From positions 1 through 5,535 of the forward strand of contig JARICB010000420.1 in NCBI GenBank assembly GCA_029264225.1: 5,535 nucleotides of DNA, written 5' to 3'. Position 1 is the stretch's first letter. Every line of letters starts with the position of its first letter. Source of the DNA: Nocardioides sp. (GTDB lineage Bacteria; Actinomycetota; Actinomycetes; Propionibacteriales; Nocardioidaceae). The notes below the pieces were generated by a model, which did no database searches, had not been told where the DNA came from, and was given only the letters and a program-made list of their open reading frames with translations. The translations under genes were made by a program, and so were the position numbers. Positions 1 to 5,535 of the stretch are shown piece after piece.

Positions 1-1430
1 AGCGACTCGATGTCCTCGCCGACGACGGGCACGTCGAAGTCGAGGCCCTTGGCCCAGTCCATGCGCGCTGTGGACGACATGCTCCACGGGTTGCCCTTGT
101 TCTCCAGCGCCTTGAACAGACCATTGAGCTCGGCAGGGAAGTTGGATTCGACAAGCACCTGGTAGCGGCGCATGTCCATGATGTGATCGACGTGCTCGAT
201 GTCGACGGGGCACTGCTGCACGCAGGCGCCACACGACGTACACGACCAGAGGACGTCTTCGTCGATGACGAACGCGGCACCCTCGGGGTTGTAGAACCAG
301 TCCTCTTCGGTGCCCGAACCGATCAGGGTGCGGCCAGCAGCGTCGGCCAGCGCGGGGTCCTTCTCCAGCAGGGCGGTCGCGGCTTCACTGCCCTCGCCGC
401 CGGCCTGGACGTAGGGCGCCTTCGCGTAGGCGTTGTCGCGCAGGGCCATCATCAGCAGCTTCGGGGAGAGCGGCTTCTCGGTGTTCCACGCGGGGCACTG
501 CGACTGGCAGCGGCCGCACTCGGTGCAGGTGGTGAAGTCGAGGATCCCCTTCCAGGAGAAGTCCTCGACCGCGCCCACGCCCAGCGTAGCGTCCTCGTCG
601 AGGTCGTCGATGTCGTCGAGCATGACCGGCTTGCCGGCCGAGGTGAGCGGCTTCATCGCACCCAACGCCAGCCCGCCGTCGGACTCGCGCTTGAAGTAGA
701 TGTTGAACCACGCGGTGAAGCGGTGCCACGCGATGCCCATGGTGATGTTGCGGGCGATCACCATCAGCCAGATCATCGCGAGCGCGATCTTGAACATCGC
801 GATGAAGAAGATCGTGTTGTGGAGGGCGGCGGTCGAGTCGGCGTAGAGCGCGTCACCGATCCACGACGAGATCGGGTAGTGGGAACGCCCACCCTCCTCG
901 TCGAGCTTCCACTCGGCACCGCGGACGAAGAGGATCGCTGCGCCCTCGAGCAGTGCCAGAGCCTCGACGAAGTAGGCCTGCCAGAAGGTCGAGCCGAAGA
1001 ACCGGCTCTTGCGTCCCTCGTTGCGGGGGTGGTGCTTCTGGCGGTAGATGATCAGGAACACGACGCCGACGGTGCTCAGCAGTCCGATGATCTCGCTGAA
1101 CCACTCGAACGGATACCAGTGGCCCACGATCGGCCAGGCGAAGTCGGGTTTGAAGAGTTGGAAGTACGCCGCGAGCACGGCCGTGCTGAGGAACAAGAAC
1201 GCCGCGTAGACGAACCAGTGCATGATGCCGACCCAGTGCCACTGGAGCATCCGAGTGTGGAGGAACGTCTCCTTGAGCATGGTGACCGCACGCCCCGCCG
1301 GGTTGTCGGTGCGGCCCTGTGCGGGTTGGCCGGTGCGGATCACCCCGATCATGCGGCGTACGGCAGGCACCAACAGGGCCAGTGCGGCCACGGTCAGTGC
1401 TAGGGAGACGACGATCGCGATGATCTGCAT
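1..1430 (-). CDS. Membrane-bound (Fe-S) oxidoreductase, heterodisulfide-reductase-related; partial, C-terminus missing
   Basis: The ORF runs from ATG at 1430-1428 and stays open to the left edge, giving 476 residues. GAGGAG at 1440-1445, 9 nt upstream, supports the start. About five hydrophobic segments are visible, near residues 3-24, 66-92, 110-130, 148-170 and 203-227. They resemble the nitrate-reductase-gamma type membrane domain that carries haem b; H58, H65, H71 and H204 are possible ligands, not proven. Two ferredoxin-like CxxCxxCxxxCP motifs follow, at C302/C305/C308/C312 and C397/C400/C403/C407, each predicted to hold a [4Fe-4S] cluster. Family members (for example mycobacterial Rv0338c, annotated as an iron-sulfur-binding reductase) continue into two cysteine-rich CCG domains, which here would lie beyond position 1. 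The probable role is electron transfer between a membrane quinone pool and a cytoplasmic partner; the substrate is unknown. It faces away from the hut genes and is separated by 493 bases, so a shared function is not implied. Confidence is high for the family and low for a specific reaction. Confidence 0.93.
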   Translation of the reverse strand, partial: MQIIAIVVSLALTVAALALLVPAVRRMIGVIRTGQPAQGRTDNPAGRAVTMLKETFLHTRMLQWHWVGIMHWFVYAAFLFLSTAVLAAYFQLFKPDFAWPIVGHWYPFEWFSEIIGLLSTVGVVFLIIYRQKHHPRNEGRKSRFFGSTFWQAYFVEALALLEGAAILFVRGAEWKLDEEGGRSHYPISSWIGDALYADSTAALHNTIFFIAMFKIALAMIWLMVIARNITMGIAWHRFTAWFNIYFKRESDGGLALGAMKPLTSAGKPVMLDDIDDLDEDATLGVGAVEDFSWKGILDFTTCTECGRCQSQCPAWNTEKPLSPKLLMMALRDNAYAKAPYVQAGGEGSEAATALLEKDPALADAAGRTLIGSGTEEDWFYNPEGAAFVIDEDVLWSCTSCGACVQQCPVDIEHVDHIMDMRRYQVLVESNFPAELNGLFKALENKGNPWSMSSTARMDWAKGLDFDVPVVGEDIES

Positions 1431-1635
1431 GGAGAAGTGCTCCTCACTCGGGGCTTGCCGCCCGGAGCCTATTGCTCGTACTGGTCGCCGCGATCAGGTC
1501 CCTGCGGTGCAGTGAATCCTACTTGGAGGTAGCGACTCCCGTGCAGCGACGACCGGACGCGTGGCGGGGCGGGTCCCCTTCGGTGCTCGTATGTGTGCTT
1601 CCCGACCTGCGTTCGGCCCGATTTGGGCGTGTCGT

Positions 1636-1696
1636 GTGACCTTTGTTACCGAGTCGTGGGCCCGTTGTTGCTTCGCTGTGGCGTAACGGCAGTCAC
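1636..1696. repeat. Widely spaced, symmetric inverted repeat GTGAC-N4-GTTAC / GTAAC-N4-GTCAC
   Basis: GTGAC (1636-1640) and GTTAC (1645-1649) are mirrored exactly by GTAAC (1683-1687) and GTCAC (1692-1696). A 4-base gap lies inside each arm and 33 bases lie between the arms. Each arm is thus a copy of GTAAC-N4-GTCAC in opposite orientation. It could be a pair of protein binding sites or the base of a folded transcript. GTNAC half-sites are used by several actinobacterial regulators (GlnR, MtrA), but the 9-bp period within each arm does not fit the 11-bp GlnR period I know. It lies about 200-270 bases upstream of the oxidoreductase start. The function is unknown. Confidence 0.45.
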
Positions 1697-1730
1697 TCTT
1701 GGGGTGTTGGACTGCGGCGCTCCCAGAGTG
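1694..1730. repeat. Hairpin CACTCT-(T)-GGG / CCCAGAGTG
   Basis: CACTCT (1694-1699), a bulged T at 1700 and GGG (1701-1703) pair with CCC (1722-1724) and AGAGTG (1725-1730) around an 18-base loop. The left arm shares bases 1694-1696 with the preceding GTCAC repeat, so the two structures could not form together in one RNA. No T run follows on either strand, so it is not an obvious terminator. Confidence 0.4.
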
Positions 1731-1771
1731 GTGCAGGACAAAGGGGTGACCAGGATCCGGGGGGGTCCGCG

Positions 1772-1789
1772 GATTCGAAACATCGAATC
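1772..1789. repeat. Perfect operator-like inverted repeat GATTCGA-AACA-TCGAATC
   Basis: Seven-base arms at 1772-1778 and 1783-1789 are exact reverse complements around a 4-base centre. The size and AT-richer composition in a GC-rich genome are typical of a dimeric regulator's operator, or of a short hairpin. It lies about 135 bases downstream of the IclR stop and 342 bases upstream of the oxidoreductase start, so it would most naturally act on the latter or on an unrecognised transcript. The regulator is unknown. Confidence 0.45.
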
Positions 1790-1819
1790 GTAGTCATGAT
1801 CATCTCTTCGTCGTCCGGC

Positions 1820-1865
1820 GACGTGGCTGTCCGCTCCTTCCCGAGAGTGAGCGGCCAGCCACGTC
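1820..1865 (-). terminator. Strong hairpin, candidate terminator of the IclR transcription unit
   Basis: Arms of 17 bases at 1820-1836 and 1849-1865 are complementary with one mismatch (T1830 against C1855) around a 12-base loop. The arm core reads ACGTGGCTG then CCGCTC. It begins about 60 bases past the IclR stop on the minus strand, which is where a terminator is expected. Neither side has a T run; many actinobacterial hairpin terminators lack one, so termination is inferred. Being nearly symmetric, it could also act on a plus-strand transcript. Smaller competing stems (TGAGC 1909-1913 with GCTCA at either 1890-1894 or 1922-1926) lie between it and the stop codon. Confidence 0.6.
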
Positions 1866-1923
1866 TGCCAGGCGCAGTTCATTCATCCCGCTCAGGTGCC
1901 AGCCCCGGTGAGCAGTCCCGGGC

Positions 1924-2682
1924 TCAGCCTCCGAGTCGACGGGTCAGGGCAGCGGCCGTCAACTGGACGGCGTGGGCAAGTTCTTCAGGGTTGACCGCCG
2001 ACCCGTTGGTCTCGTGCGGGAAAGTGAGCGCCACCCCGGCCACAGGATGACCGTTGTGGTCGAGCACCGGGGCGGCGACGCTGGCCAGCCCGTCCGAGAC
2101 CTCGCCGTCCTCCACGGCATAGCCCCGCTGTCGTGCCTGGCTCAGCAGCGACCGCAACCCACTGAGAGAGGTCGGACCCGTGCCCCGCCGGTCGACGAAC
2201 GCTTCCTTGTCCGGGTAGAGCGCCCGCACCTGGGAACCGGGCAACGTCATCAGGATGGCGCGCCCACTCGCGGTCAGGTGCGCGGGCAGGCGCACGCCGA
2301 CGTCGGTAATCAACGGTGGTCGGCCGGGAGCGCGCTCCTCCAGGACATAGAGCACGTCCCGTCCGTGCAGCACGGCGAGGTGACCTCCGTAGCCGGTGCG
2401 GTCGACCAGCGCCGCCAGTGGGCGACGCGCAACACGCTGCAACGGCTCCTGGCGCGCGAACCCACTGCCAACCTCGAACGCGGCCACGCCCAGGCCGTAG
2501 CGACGTTCGTCCTCGAGGTGGACGACGAAACCTTCGGCGATCATCGTGTTGATCAGGTGGTAGGCCGTGCTGCGCGGCAGGTCGCAGGCGTTGGCGATGC
2601 GATCCAGCGGCACCGGATCTGGCTGGCTCGCCAAGAACCGCAGCACGCGCAGCGTGCGGGTGGCGGCGGGGACCTGACTCAT
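1924..2682 (-). CDS. IclR-family transcriptional regulator, probable regulator of histidine utilisation
   Basis: This 252-residue protein has the usual IclR length and layout. Residues 7-65 form an N-terminal winged helix-turn-helix, with the recognition helix near L35-I48 (PRSTAYHL core) followed by the wing YGLG at 62-65. The C-terminal effector domain runs from about residue 75 to the end. Its hallmark segments are the GVRLPAHLTASGRAIL-type stretch at 129-144 and RGYAVEDGEVSDGLASVAAPV at 186-206. The start ATG at 2682 has AGGA 9 nt upstream (2692-2695). It begins 24 bases after the stop of the small membrane-protein gene, so the two are probably co-transcribed. It is divergent from hutH-hutU, and IclR proteins commonly control an adjacent divergent operon. 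An IclR-type hut regulator, HutR, is known in Corynebacterium resistens, and a similar operator is visible at 3282-3295. The family is certain; the hut assignment and the choice of activator or repressor are inference. Confidence 0.95.
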   Translation of the reverse strand: MSQVPAATRTLRVLRFLASQPDPVPLDRIANACDLPRSTAYHLINTMIAEGFVVHLEDERRYGLGVAAFEVGSGFARQEPLQRVARRPLAALVDRTGYGGHLAVLHGRDVLYVLEERAPGRPPLITDVGVRLPAHLTASGRAILMTLPGSQVRALYPDKEAFVDRRGTGPTSLSGLRSLLSQARQRGYAVEDGEVSDGLASVAAPVLDHNGHPVAGVALTFPHETNGSAVNPEELAHAVQLTAAALTRRLGG

Positions 2683-2706
2683 GTCGCCAGATCCTGCCTC
2701 AACGGT

Positions 2707-3168
2707 TCAGGCGCGGTGGCTGCCACCGGTCTGGCCGTCGGCCTCCTCGTCCCGGTCGAAGATCGTGTCGGGGTCGGTAGGGATGGCGGACGGCCCGACG
2801 GGAGTTCCCACCTCGGGCGCGTAGTCCTTGGCTGTGTGCTTCACGTCCGGGTCGAGACGGTCGGCGGCCCGAATCTGGTCCTCGTGGGTGGCCTGCTGCT
2901 GCGCGACCTCGGTCCGGGCGCTGGCGGCCTGCTCCTCGGCGCGTTGCGCCTCGAGACGGGCTTGCTCGGCCTTGGTCTCAGCCTGCTCCGCGCTGGCCCG
3001 GGCGTCGGGGAGACCGGCGGCCTGGGTGTCGGCCTGCTCGCGCAGCTGGGAAGCGCGCGCTCGGTTGTCCTGCTGGCTCTTCTTCCGCATCGAGGAGACG
3101 ACCAGGCCGATCAGTGCCAGTGCTGCGACGACGATGACGACGAGCCAGATGACTTGCGTGGTGGTCAT
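2707..3168 (-). CDS. Small single-pass membrane protein with coiled coil, unknown function
   Basis: The protein has 153 residues. The start ATG at 3168-3166 has AGGAG (3175-3179) 6 nt upstream; longer in-frame versions lack such support. Residues 6-27 form one hydrophobic segment, followed by RKK at 28-30, so by the positive-inside rule the C-terminal part should face the cytoplasm. Residues about 31-102 are rich in Ala, Gln, Glu and Arg without proline except P54, as expected of a long helix or coiled coil. A DRLDPDV stretch (103-109) and a short KDYAPEV segment follow, then a Pro/Gly/Asp-rich, acidic, probably disordered tail (118-153). I recall similarly built hypothetical proteins in Nocardioides-like genomes, but recognise no named family or enzyme motif. 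It is the first gene of the unit that ends with the IclR regulator. A scaffold or membrane-tethering role is possible but unproven. Confidence 0.85.
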   Translation of the reverse strand: MTTTQVIWLVVIVVAALALIGLVVSSMRKKSQQDNRARASQLREQADTQAAGLPDARASAEQAETKAEQARLEAQRAEEQAASARTEVAQQQATHEDQIRAADRLDPDVKHTAKDYAPEVGTPVGPSAIPTDPDTIFDRDEEADGQTGGSHRA

Positions 3169-3198
3169 GGTGGACTCCTGCTTTGCCGATGATCCGAG

Positions 3199-3217
3199 CC
3201 GGCGGGATCTCCGCCGG
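3199..3217. repeat. Perfect inverted repeat CCGGCGG-GATCT-CCGCCGG
   Basis: Seven-base arms at 3199-3205 and 3211-3217 flank a 5-base loop. On the minus strand it sits about 20 bases upstream of the AGGAG of the small membrane-protein gene, so it would form a stable leader hairpin in that transcript. High GC raises the chance of coincidental stems. Confidence 0.45.
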
Positions 3218-3240
3218 TGGCGTGCCTGACTCCCACGGTA

Positions 3241-3278
3241 GGGGGGTCGCGGCCCCGGCGACCACCCCCACCGGGGTG
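3241..3278. repeat. Two overlapping, mutually exclusive GC-rich hairpins
   Basis: GGGGGGTCGC (3241-3250) can pair with GCGACC (3258-3263) plus CCCC (3265-3268), with A3264 bulged and a 7-base loop. Alternatively CACCCC (3263-3268) pairs perfectly with GGGGTG (3273-3278) around a 4-base loop. The shared C run can join only one stem at a time. Such switching could matter if the hutH transcript starts upstream of it, but no start site is visible and no T run follows, so function is speculative. Confidence 0.4.
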
Positions 3279-3281
3279 AAG

Positions 3282-3295
3282 TCTCGTATGACAGA
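3282..3295. promoter_or_regulatory. HutR-like operator candidate TCTCGTATGACAGA
   Basis: The 14-bp element has the ends TCT and AGA in dyad arrangement (GTCT-N8-AGAC at 3281-3296). I compared it with the 14-bp motif TCTGwwATwCCAGA recalled for the IclR-type hut regulator HutR of Corynebacterium resistens. It matches at 10 of 14 positions, including TCT, the central AT and CAGA. It lies 43 bases upstream of the preferred hutH start, next to the divergent IclR gene. It overlaps the only -10-like hexamer on the plus strand. Confidence 0.5.
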
Positions 3296-3326
3296 CGTGA
3301 ACGGTGGTGGGGTTCTGGCGGACCAC

Positions 3327-3333
3327 GGAGGAG
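3327..3333 (+). promoter_or_regulatory. Shine-Dalgarno GGAGGAG that decides the hutH start
   Basis: GGAGGAG is the only strong ribosome binding site near the hutH N-terminus. It is 5 nt from TTG at 3339 (7 nt counted from GGAGG), which is ideal spacing. It is 17 nt from the next in-frame ATG at 3351, which is too far. The ATG at 3343 is out of frame. Confidence 0.65.
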
Positions 3334-3338
3334 CAACG

Positions 3339-4895
3339 TTGGATGAAGGGATGACCCAGACGATCACTCTCGGTGTCGGCGCCGTGACCTTCGACGACCT
3401 GGTGGCCGTGACCCGCCATGGTGCCGGCGTGCGGCTCGGCCCGGACGCGATGACGGCGATCGACCGGGCCCGCGACGTCGTCGAGGCGTTGGCCGCCTCG
3501 CCTACGCCCGTCTACGGGATCTCTACCGGCTTCGGTGCGCTCGCCACGCGACACATTCCCGCGGAACTGCGCACCCAACTGCAGAAGTCATTGGTGCGCT
3601 CGCACGCGGCCGGCTCCGGCCCGGAGGTCGAGCGCGAGGTGGTGCGCGGTCTGATGCTGCTGCGCCTCTCGACCCTGGCGAGCGGTCATACCGGCATCCG
3701 GCGAGCGACGGCCCGATTGCTGGCTGATCTCCTTACCCATCAGATCACCCCGTTGGTCCACGAGTACGGCTCCTTGGGCTGTTCCGGTGATCTTGCGCCG
3801 CTCGCCCACTGCGCCCTGGCCCTGATGGGGGAGGGACAGGTGCGGAACGCTGACGGTGTCCTGATGCCCGCGGCCGAGGCGCTGGCCACGGCCGGACTTG
3901 CACCCGTCGAGCTCGGCCCCAAGGAGGGCCTGGCGCTGATCAACGGCACCGACGGCATGCTCGCCATGCTGGTCCTGGCCATTACCGACCTCCGGATGCT
4001 GCTGCGCACCGCCGACGTGGCAGCGGCGATGAGCGTCGAGGGCCAACTCGGCACCGACCGGGTCTTCGCCCCGGAACTCCAGACGATCCGCCCGCATCCA
4101 GGCCAGGCGCTCTCCGCCGCCAACCTCGTCGCGATTCTGGCCGACTCAGCGATCGTCGCCTCCCACCGCACTGGCGATTGCAACCGGGTCCAGGACGCCT
4201 ACTCCTTACGGTGTTCGCCGCAGGTGCACGGCGCTGCCCGCGACACCGTCGAGTACGCCGCAGTGGTGGCCGGACGCGAGCTTGCCTCGGCCATCGACAA
4301 CCCGGTCGTGCTGGCCGAGGAGGGCCGGGTCGAATCCAACGGCAACTTCCACGGCGCCCCGGTCGCCTACGTGCTCGATTTCCTGGCCATCGTCGCCGCC
4401 GACGTGGCCTCGATCAGTGAGCGACGTACGGACCGGTTCCTCGACAAGGCTCGCAACCACGGGCTCAACCCGTTCCTGGCTGCCGACCCCGGCGTCGACT
4501 CCGGTCTGATGATTGCCCAATACACCCAGGCAGCGGTCGTCTCCGAACTCAAGCGGCTCGCAGCCCCGGCCAGCGTCGACTCGATCCCCTCCAGCGCCAT
4601 GCAGGAGGACCACGTCTCGATGGGTTGGTCGTCGGCTCGCAAACTGCGCCGCGCGGTCGACGGTCTGACCCGGGTTGTCGCCATCGAGACGATGACCGCT
4701 GCCCGCGCCCTGGAGATGCGCCCGGACGCGCCCTCGCCGGCCACTGCGGCCGTGATCGGACTGCTACGCGATGCGGGCGTCCAGGGCCCCGGCCCCGACC
4801 GGCACCTGTCCCCAGAGATCGAGACAGCCGTCTCGCTCGTCGCCTCCGGCGCAGTCCTGGCCGCCGCCGAGTCAGTGATCGGAGAACTCGCATGA
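3339..4895 (+). CDS. hutH: Histidine ammonia-lyase (histidase)
   Basis: It catalyses L-histidine to trans-urocanate plus ammonia in the cytoplasm, the first step of histidine degradation; the family is homotetrameric. Starting at TTG 3339 it has 518 residues, or 514 from ATG 3351, close to the usual ~510. The prosthetic MIO-forming triad appears as Cys-Ser-Gly (148-150) in the signature [14 protein letters not shown]. Most family members have Ala-Ser-Gly, but the family signature as I recall it allows Cys. Other active-site elements are the catalytic Tyr59 in [11 protein letters not shown], Asn202 in LINGT, Tyr288/Arg291 in QDAYSLRC, Phe337 in NGNFHG and Glu423 in MQEDHVSMG. The start is chosen from GGAGGAG at 3327-3333. 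ATG 3351 gives the N-terminus most like homologues, while ATG 3288 falls inside the probable operator. The stop overlaps the hutU start (ATGA). The gene is intact with no missing catalytic residue. Confidence 0.97.
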   Translation: MDEGMTQTITLGVGAVTFDDLVAVTRHGAGVRLGPDAMTAIDRARDVVEALAASPTPVYGISTGFGALATRHIPAELRTQLQKSLVRSHAAGSGPEVEREVVRGLMLLRLSTLASGHTGIRRATARLLADLLTHQITPLVHEYGSLGCSGDLAPLAHCALALMGEGQVRNADGVLMPAAEALATAGLAPVELGPKEGLALINGTDGMLAMLVLAITDLRMLLRTADVAAAMSVEGQLGTDRVFAPELQTIRPHPGQALSAANLVAILADSAIVASHRTGDCNRVQDAYSLRCSPQVHGAARDTVEYAAVVAGRELASAIDNPVVLAEEGRVESNGNFHGAPVAYVLDFLAIVAADVASISERRTDRFLDKARNHGLNPFLAADPGVDSGLMIAQYTQAAVVSELKRLAAPASVDSIPSSAMQEDHVSMGWSSARKLRRAVDGLTRVVAIETMTAARALEMRPDAPSPATAAVIGLLRDAGVQGPGPDRHLSPEIETAVSLVASGAVLAAAESVIGELA

Positions 4896-5535
4896 GCGAC
4901 AACCCGCGACTGCCCATCCATGCCGCCACCGGCACTGCACTGTCCGCGAAGTCGTGGCAGACAGAGGCGCCGTTGCGGATGCTGATGAACAACCTCGACC
5001 CGGCCAACGCCGAACGTCCCGAGGATCTCGTCGTCTATGGCGGCACCGGCAAGGCAGCCCGCAACTGGGAGGCCTACGACGCCCTCGTGCGGACGCTGCG
5101 TGACCTCGAGGACGACGAGACGATGCTGGTGCAGTCCGGCAAGCCGGTCGGCGTGATGCGCACCCATATCTGGGCGCCGAGGGTGCTGATCGCCAACTCC
5201 AACCTGGTCGGTGACTGGGCCAACTGGGAGGAGTTCCGCCGACTCGAAGACCTCGGGCTGACGATGTATGGCCAGATGACCGCCGGCTCGTGGATCTATA
5301 TCGGCACTCAGGGGATCCTTCAGGGCACCTTCGAGACGTTCGCCGCGGTGGCCGACAAGCGGTTCGGGGGGACCCTGGCCGGCACCATCACCCTGACGGC
5401 CGGGCTGGGCGGGATGGGGGGCGCGCAGCCGCTCGCGGTGACGATGAACGACGGCGTCGCGATCTGCATCGAGTGCGACCAGTCGCGGATCACCCGCCGG
5501 ATCGAGCACCGCTACCTCGACGTCCAGGCCGACTC
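4892..5535 (+). CDS. hutU: Urocanate hydratase (urocanase), partial, C-terminus missing
   Basis: It converts urocanate to 4-imidazolone-5-propionate using tightly bound NAD+ as an electrophilic cofactor; this is step two of histidine degradation. The first 214 of roughly 550 residues are present and the frame stays open to the right edge. Family blocks are clear: [15 protein letters not shown] (49-63), [14 protein letters not shown] (79-92), [12 protein letters not shown] (95-106), [20 protein letters not shown] (125-144) and the glycine-rich NAD-binding segment [10 protein letters not shown] (171-180). The conserved catalytic-region cysteine of the family would lie further downstream, outside the window. 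ATG 4892 overlaps the hutH stop by four bases and has GGAG (4881-4884) 7 nt upstream, so the two genes are translationally coupled in one operon. The remaining hut genes (imidazolonepropionase and later steps) probably follow beyond the edge, but this is inference. Confidence 0.97.
   Translation, partial: MSDNPRLPIHAATGTALSAKSWQTEAPLRMLMNNLDPANAERPEDLVVYGGTGKAARNWEAYDALVRTLRDLEDDETMLVQSGKPVGVMRTHIWAPRVLIANSNLVGDWANWEEFRRLEDLGLTMYGQMTAGSWIYIGTQGILQGTFETFAAVADKRFGGTLAGTITLTAGLGGMGGAQPLAVTMNDGVAICIECDQSRITRRIEHRYLDVQAD

Larger units (their letters stand above)
1431..1923. other. Long intergenic region with inverted repeats, no credible gene
   Basis: This stretch separates the stop codon of the IclR gene from the start of the iron-sulfur oxidoreductase, both on the minus strand. 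Short ORFs exist on both strands (1593-1793 plus, 1646-1882 minus), but they lack a ribosome binding site, recognisable protein features and normal codon bias. It must contain the promoter of the oxidoreductase gene. I found no convincing -35/-10 pair; the best minus-strand -10-like hexamers are TAGGAT near 1519-1524 and TAGGCT near 1467-1472, neither with a good -35. Besides the separately listed repeats there is a 7-base G run at 1759-1765, an 8-bp palindrome TCCGCGGA at 1766-1773, a palindrome ATGATCAT at 1796-1803, and a small GCCC/GGGC hairpin at 1616-1628. Confidence 0.7.
3169..3338. promoter_or_regulatory. Divergent control region between the iclR unit and hutHU
   Basis: These 170 bases separate two divergent ribosome binding sites and must hold both promoters. 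I see no good -35/-10 pair for either direction. TATGAC at 3287-3292 is the best plus-strand -10-like hexamer, but the position for a -35 box is occupied by a C-rich stretch, consistent with a promoter that depends on an activator. The region holds the HutR-like element at 3282-3295, direct repeats GTGAA at 3276-3280 and 3297-3301 (21 bp apart) flanking it, and two GC-rich hairpin regions. Confidence 0.6.

Noticed and set aside
183..1403. Long plus-strand open frame (406 codons) opposite the iron-sulfur oxidoreductase
   Set aside because: It is antisense to a gene with clear membrane segments and two Cys cluster motifs. It is composed of Arg/Gly/Val/Glu-rich sequence typical of GC-rich antisense frames and has no ribosome binding site.
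1635..1650. Possible CRP/GlxR site TGTGA-N6-TTACC
   Set aside because: Only one half matches TGTGA-N6-TCACA; the other half matches three of five bases. The GTNAC symmetry accounts for the same bases better.
1593..1793. Small Cys-containing plus-strand ORF in the intergenic region (66 codons)
   Set aside because: It has no Shine-Dalgarno, its cysteines are not in a metal-binding pattern, its codon use is poor, and it overlaps several inverted repeats that explain the sequence better.
1972..3192. Long plus-strand open frame (406 codons) opposite iclR and the small membrane gene
   Set aside because: It spans two real minus-strand genes and their junction, has no domain signature, and its composition is that of an antisense shadow.
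3288..3350. Upstream in-frame ATG at 3288 as hutH start, adding 17 residues before the TTG start
   Set aside because: It lies inside the probable operator and -10 region, has no good ribosome binding site, and the added Gly-rich residues do not resemble histidase N-termini.
4367..5509. Minus-strand open frame (380 codons) opposite hutH and hutU
   Set aside because: It is antisense to two strongly conserved enzymes and crosses their junction, with no recognisable domain.

Overview
The window is GC-rich, with strong codon bias toward G/C in the third position, AGGAG-type ribosome binding sites and tightly packed genes. Together with the protein families present, this points to a high-GC actinobacterium, most likely Nocardioides-like (Propionibacteriales). 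The taxon is inferred from recalled family resemblance, not from a search.

Layout. (1) Positions 1-1430, minus strand: the first 476 codons of a large membrane-anchored iron-sulfur oxidoreductase of the heterodisulfide-reductase-related type found across Actinobacteria; its C-terminus lies beyond the left edge. (2) Positions 1431-1923: a 493-base gap with no credible gene but several inverted repeats, including a strong terminator-like hairpin behind the regulator gene. (3) Positions 1924-3168, minus strand: a two-gene unit with a small single-pass membrane/coiled-coil protein of unknown function followed 24 bases later by an IclR-family regulator. (4) Positions 3169-3338: a divergent control region with two GC-rich hairpin regions and a 14-bp TCT...AGA element resembling the operator recalled for the IclR-type histidine-utilisation regulator HutR of corynebacteria. 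(5) Positions 3339-5535, plus strand: hutH (histidine ammonia-lyase), complete, overlapping by ATGA the start of hutU (urocanate hydratase), which runs off the right edge.

How it works together. HutH removes ammonia from L-histidine to give urocanate, and HutU hydrates urocanate to imidazolonepropionate. These are the first two steps of histidine degradation to glutamate. The divergent IclR regulator is the natural candidate for controlling them through the 3169-3338 region. The small membrane protein shares the regulator's transcription unit without an obvious pathway role. The iron-sulfur oxidoreductase looks like an independent neighbour.

No mobile element, CRISPR array, tRNA or rRNA was seen. 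Nothing here is clearly a new system. The points most worth following are the HutR-like operator, the uncharacterised membrane/coiled-coil protein next to the regulator, the hutH start and leader structure, and the cluster of symmetric repeats at 1636-1865.
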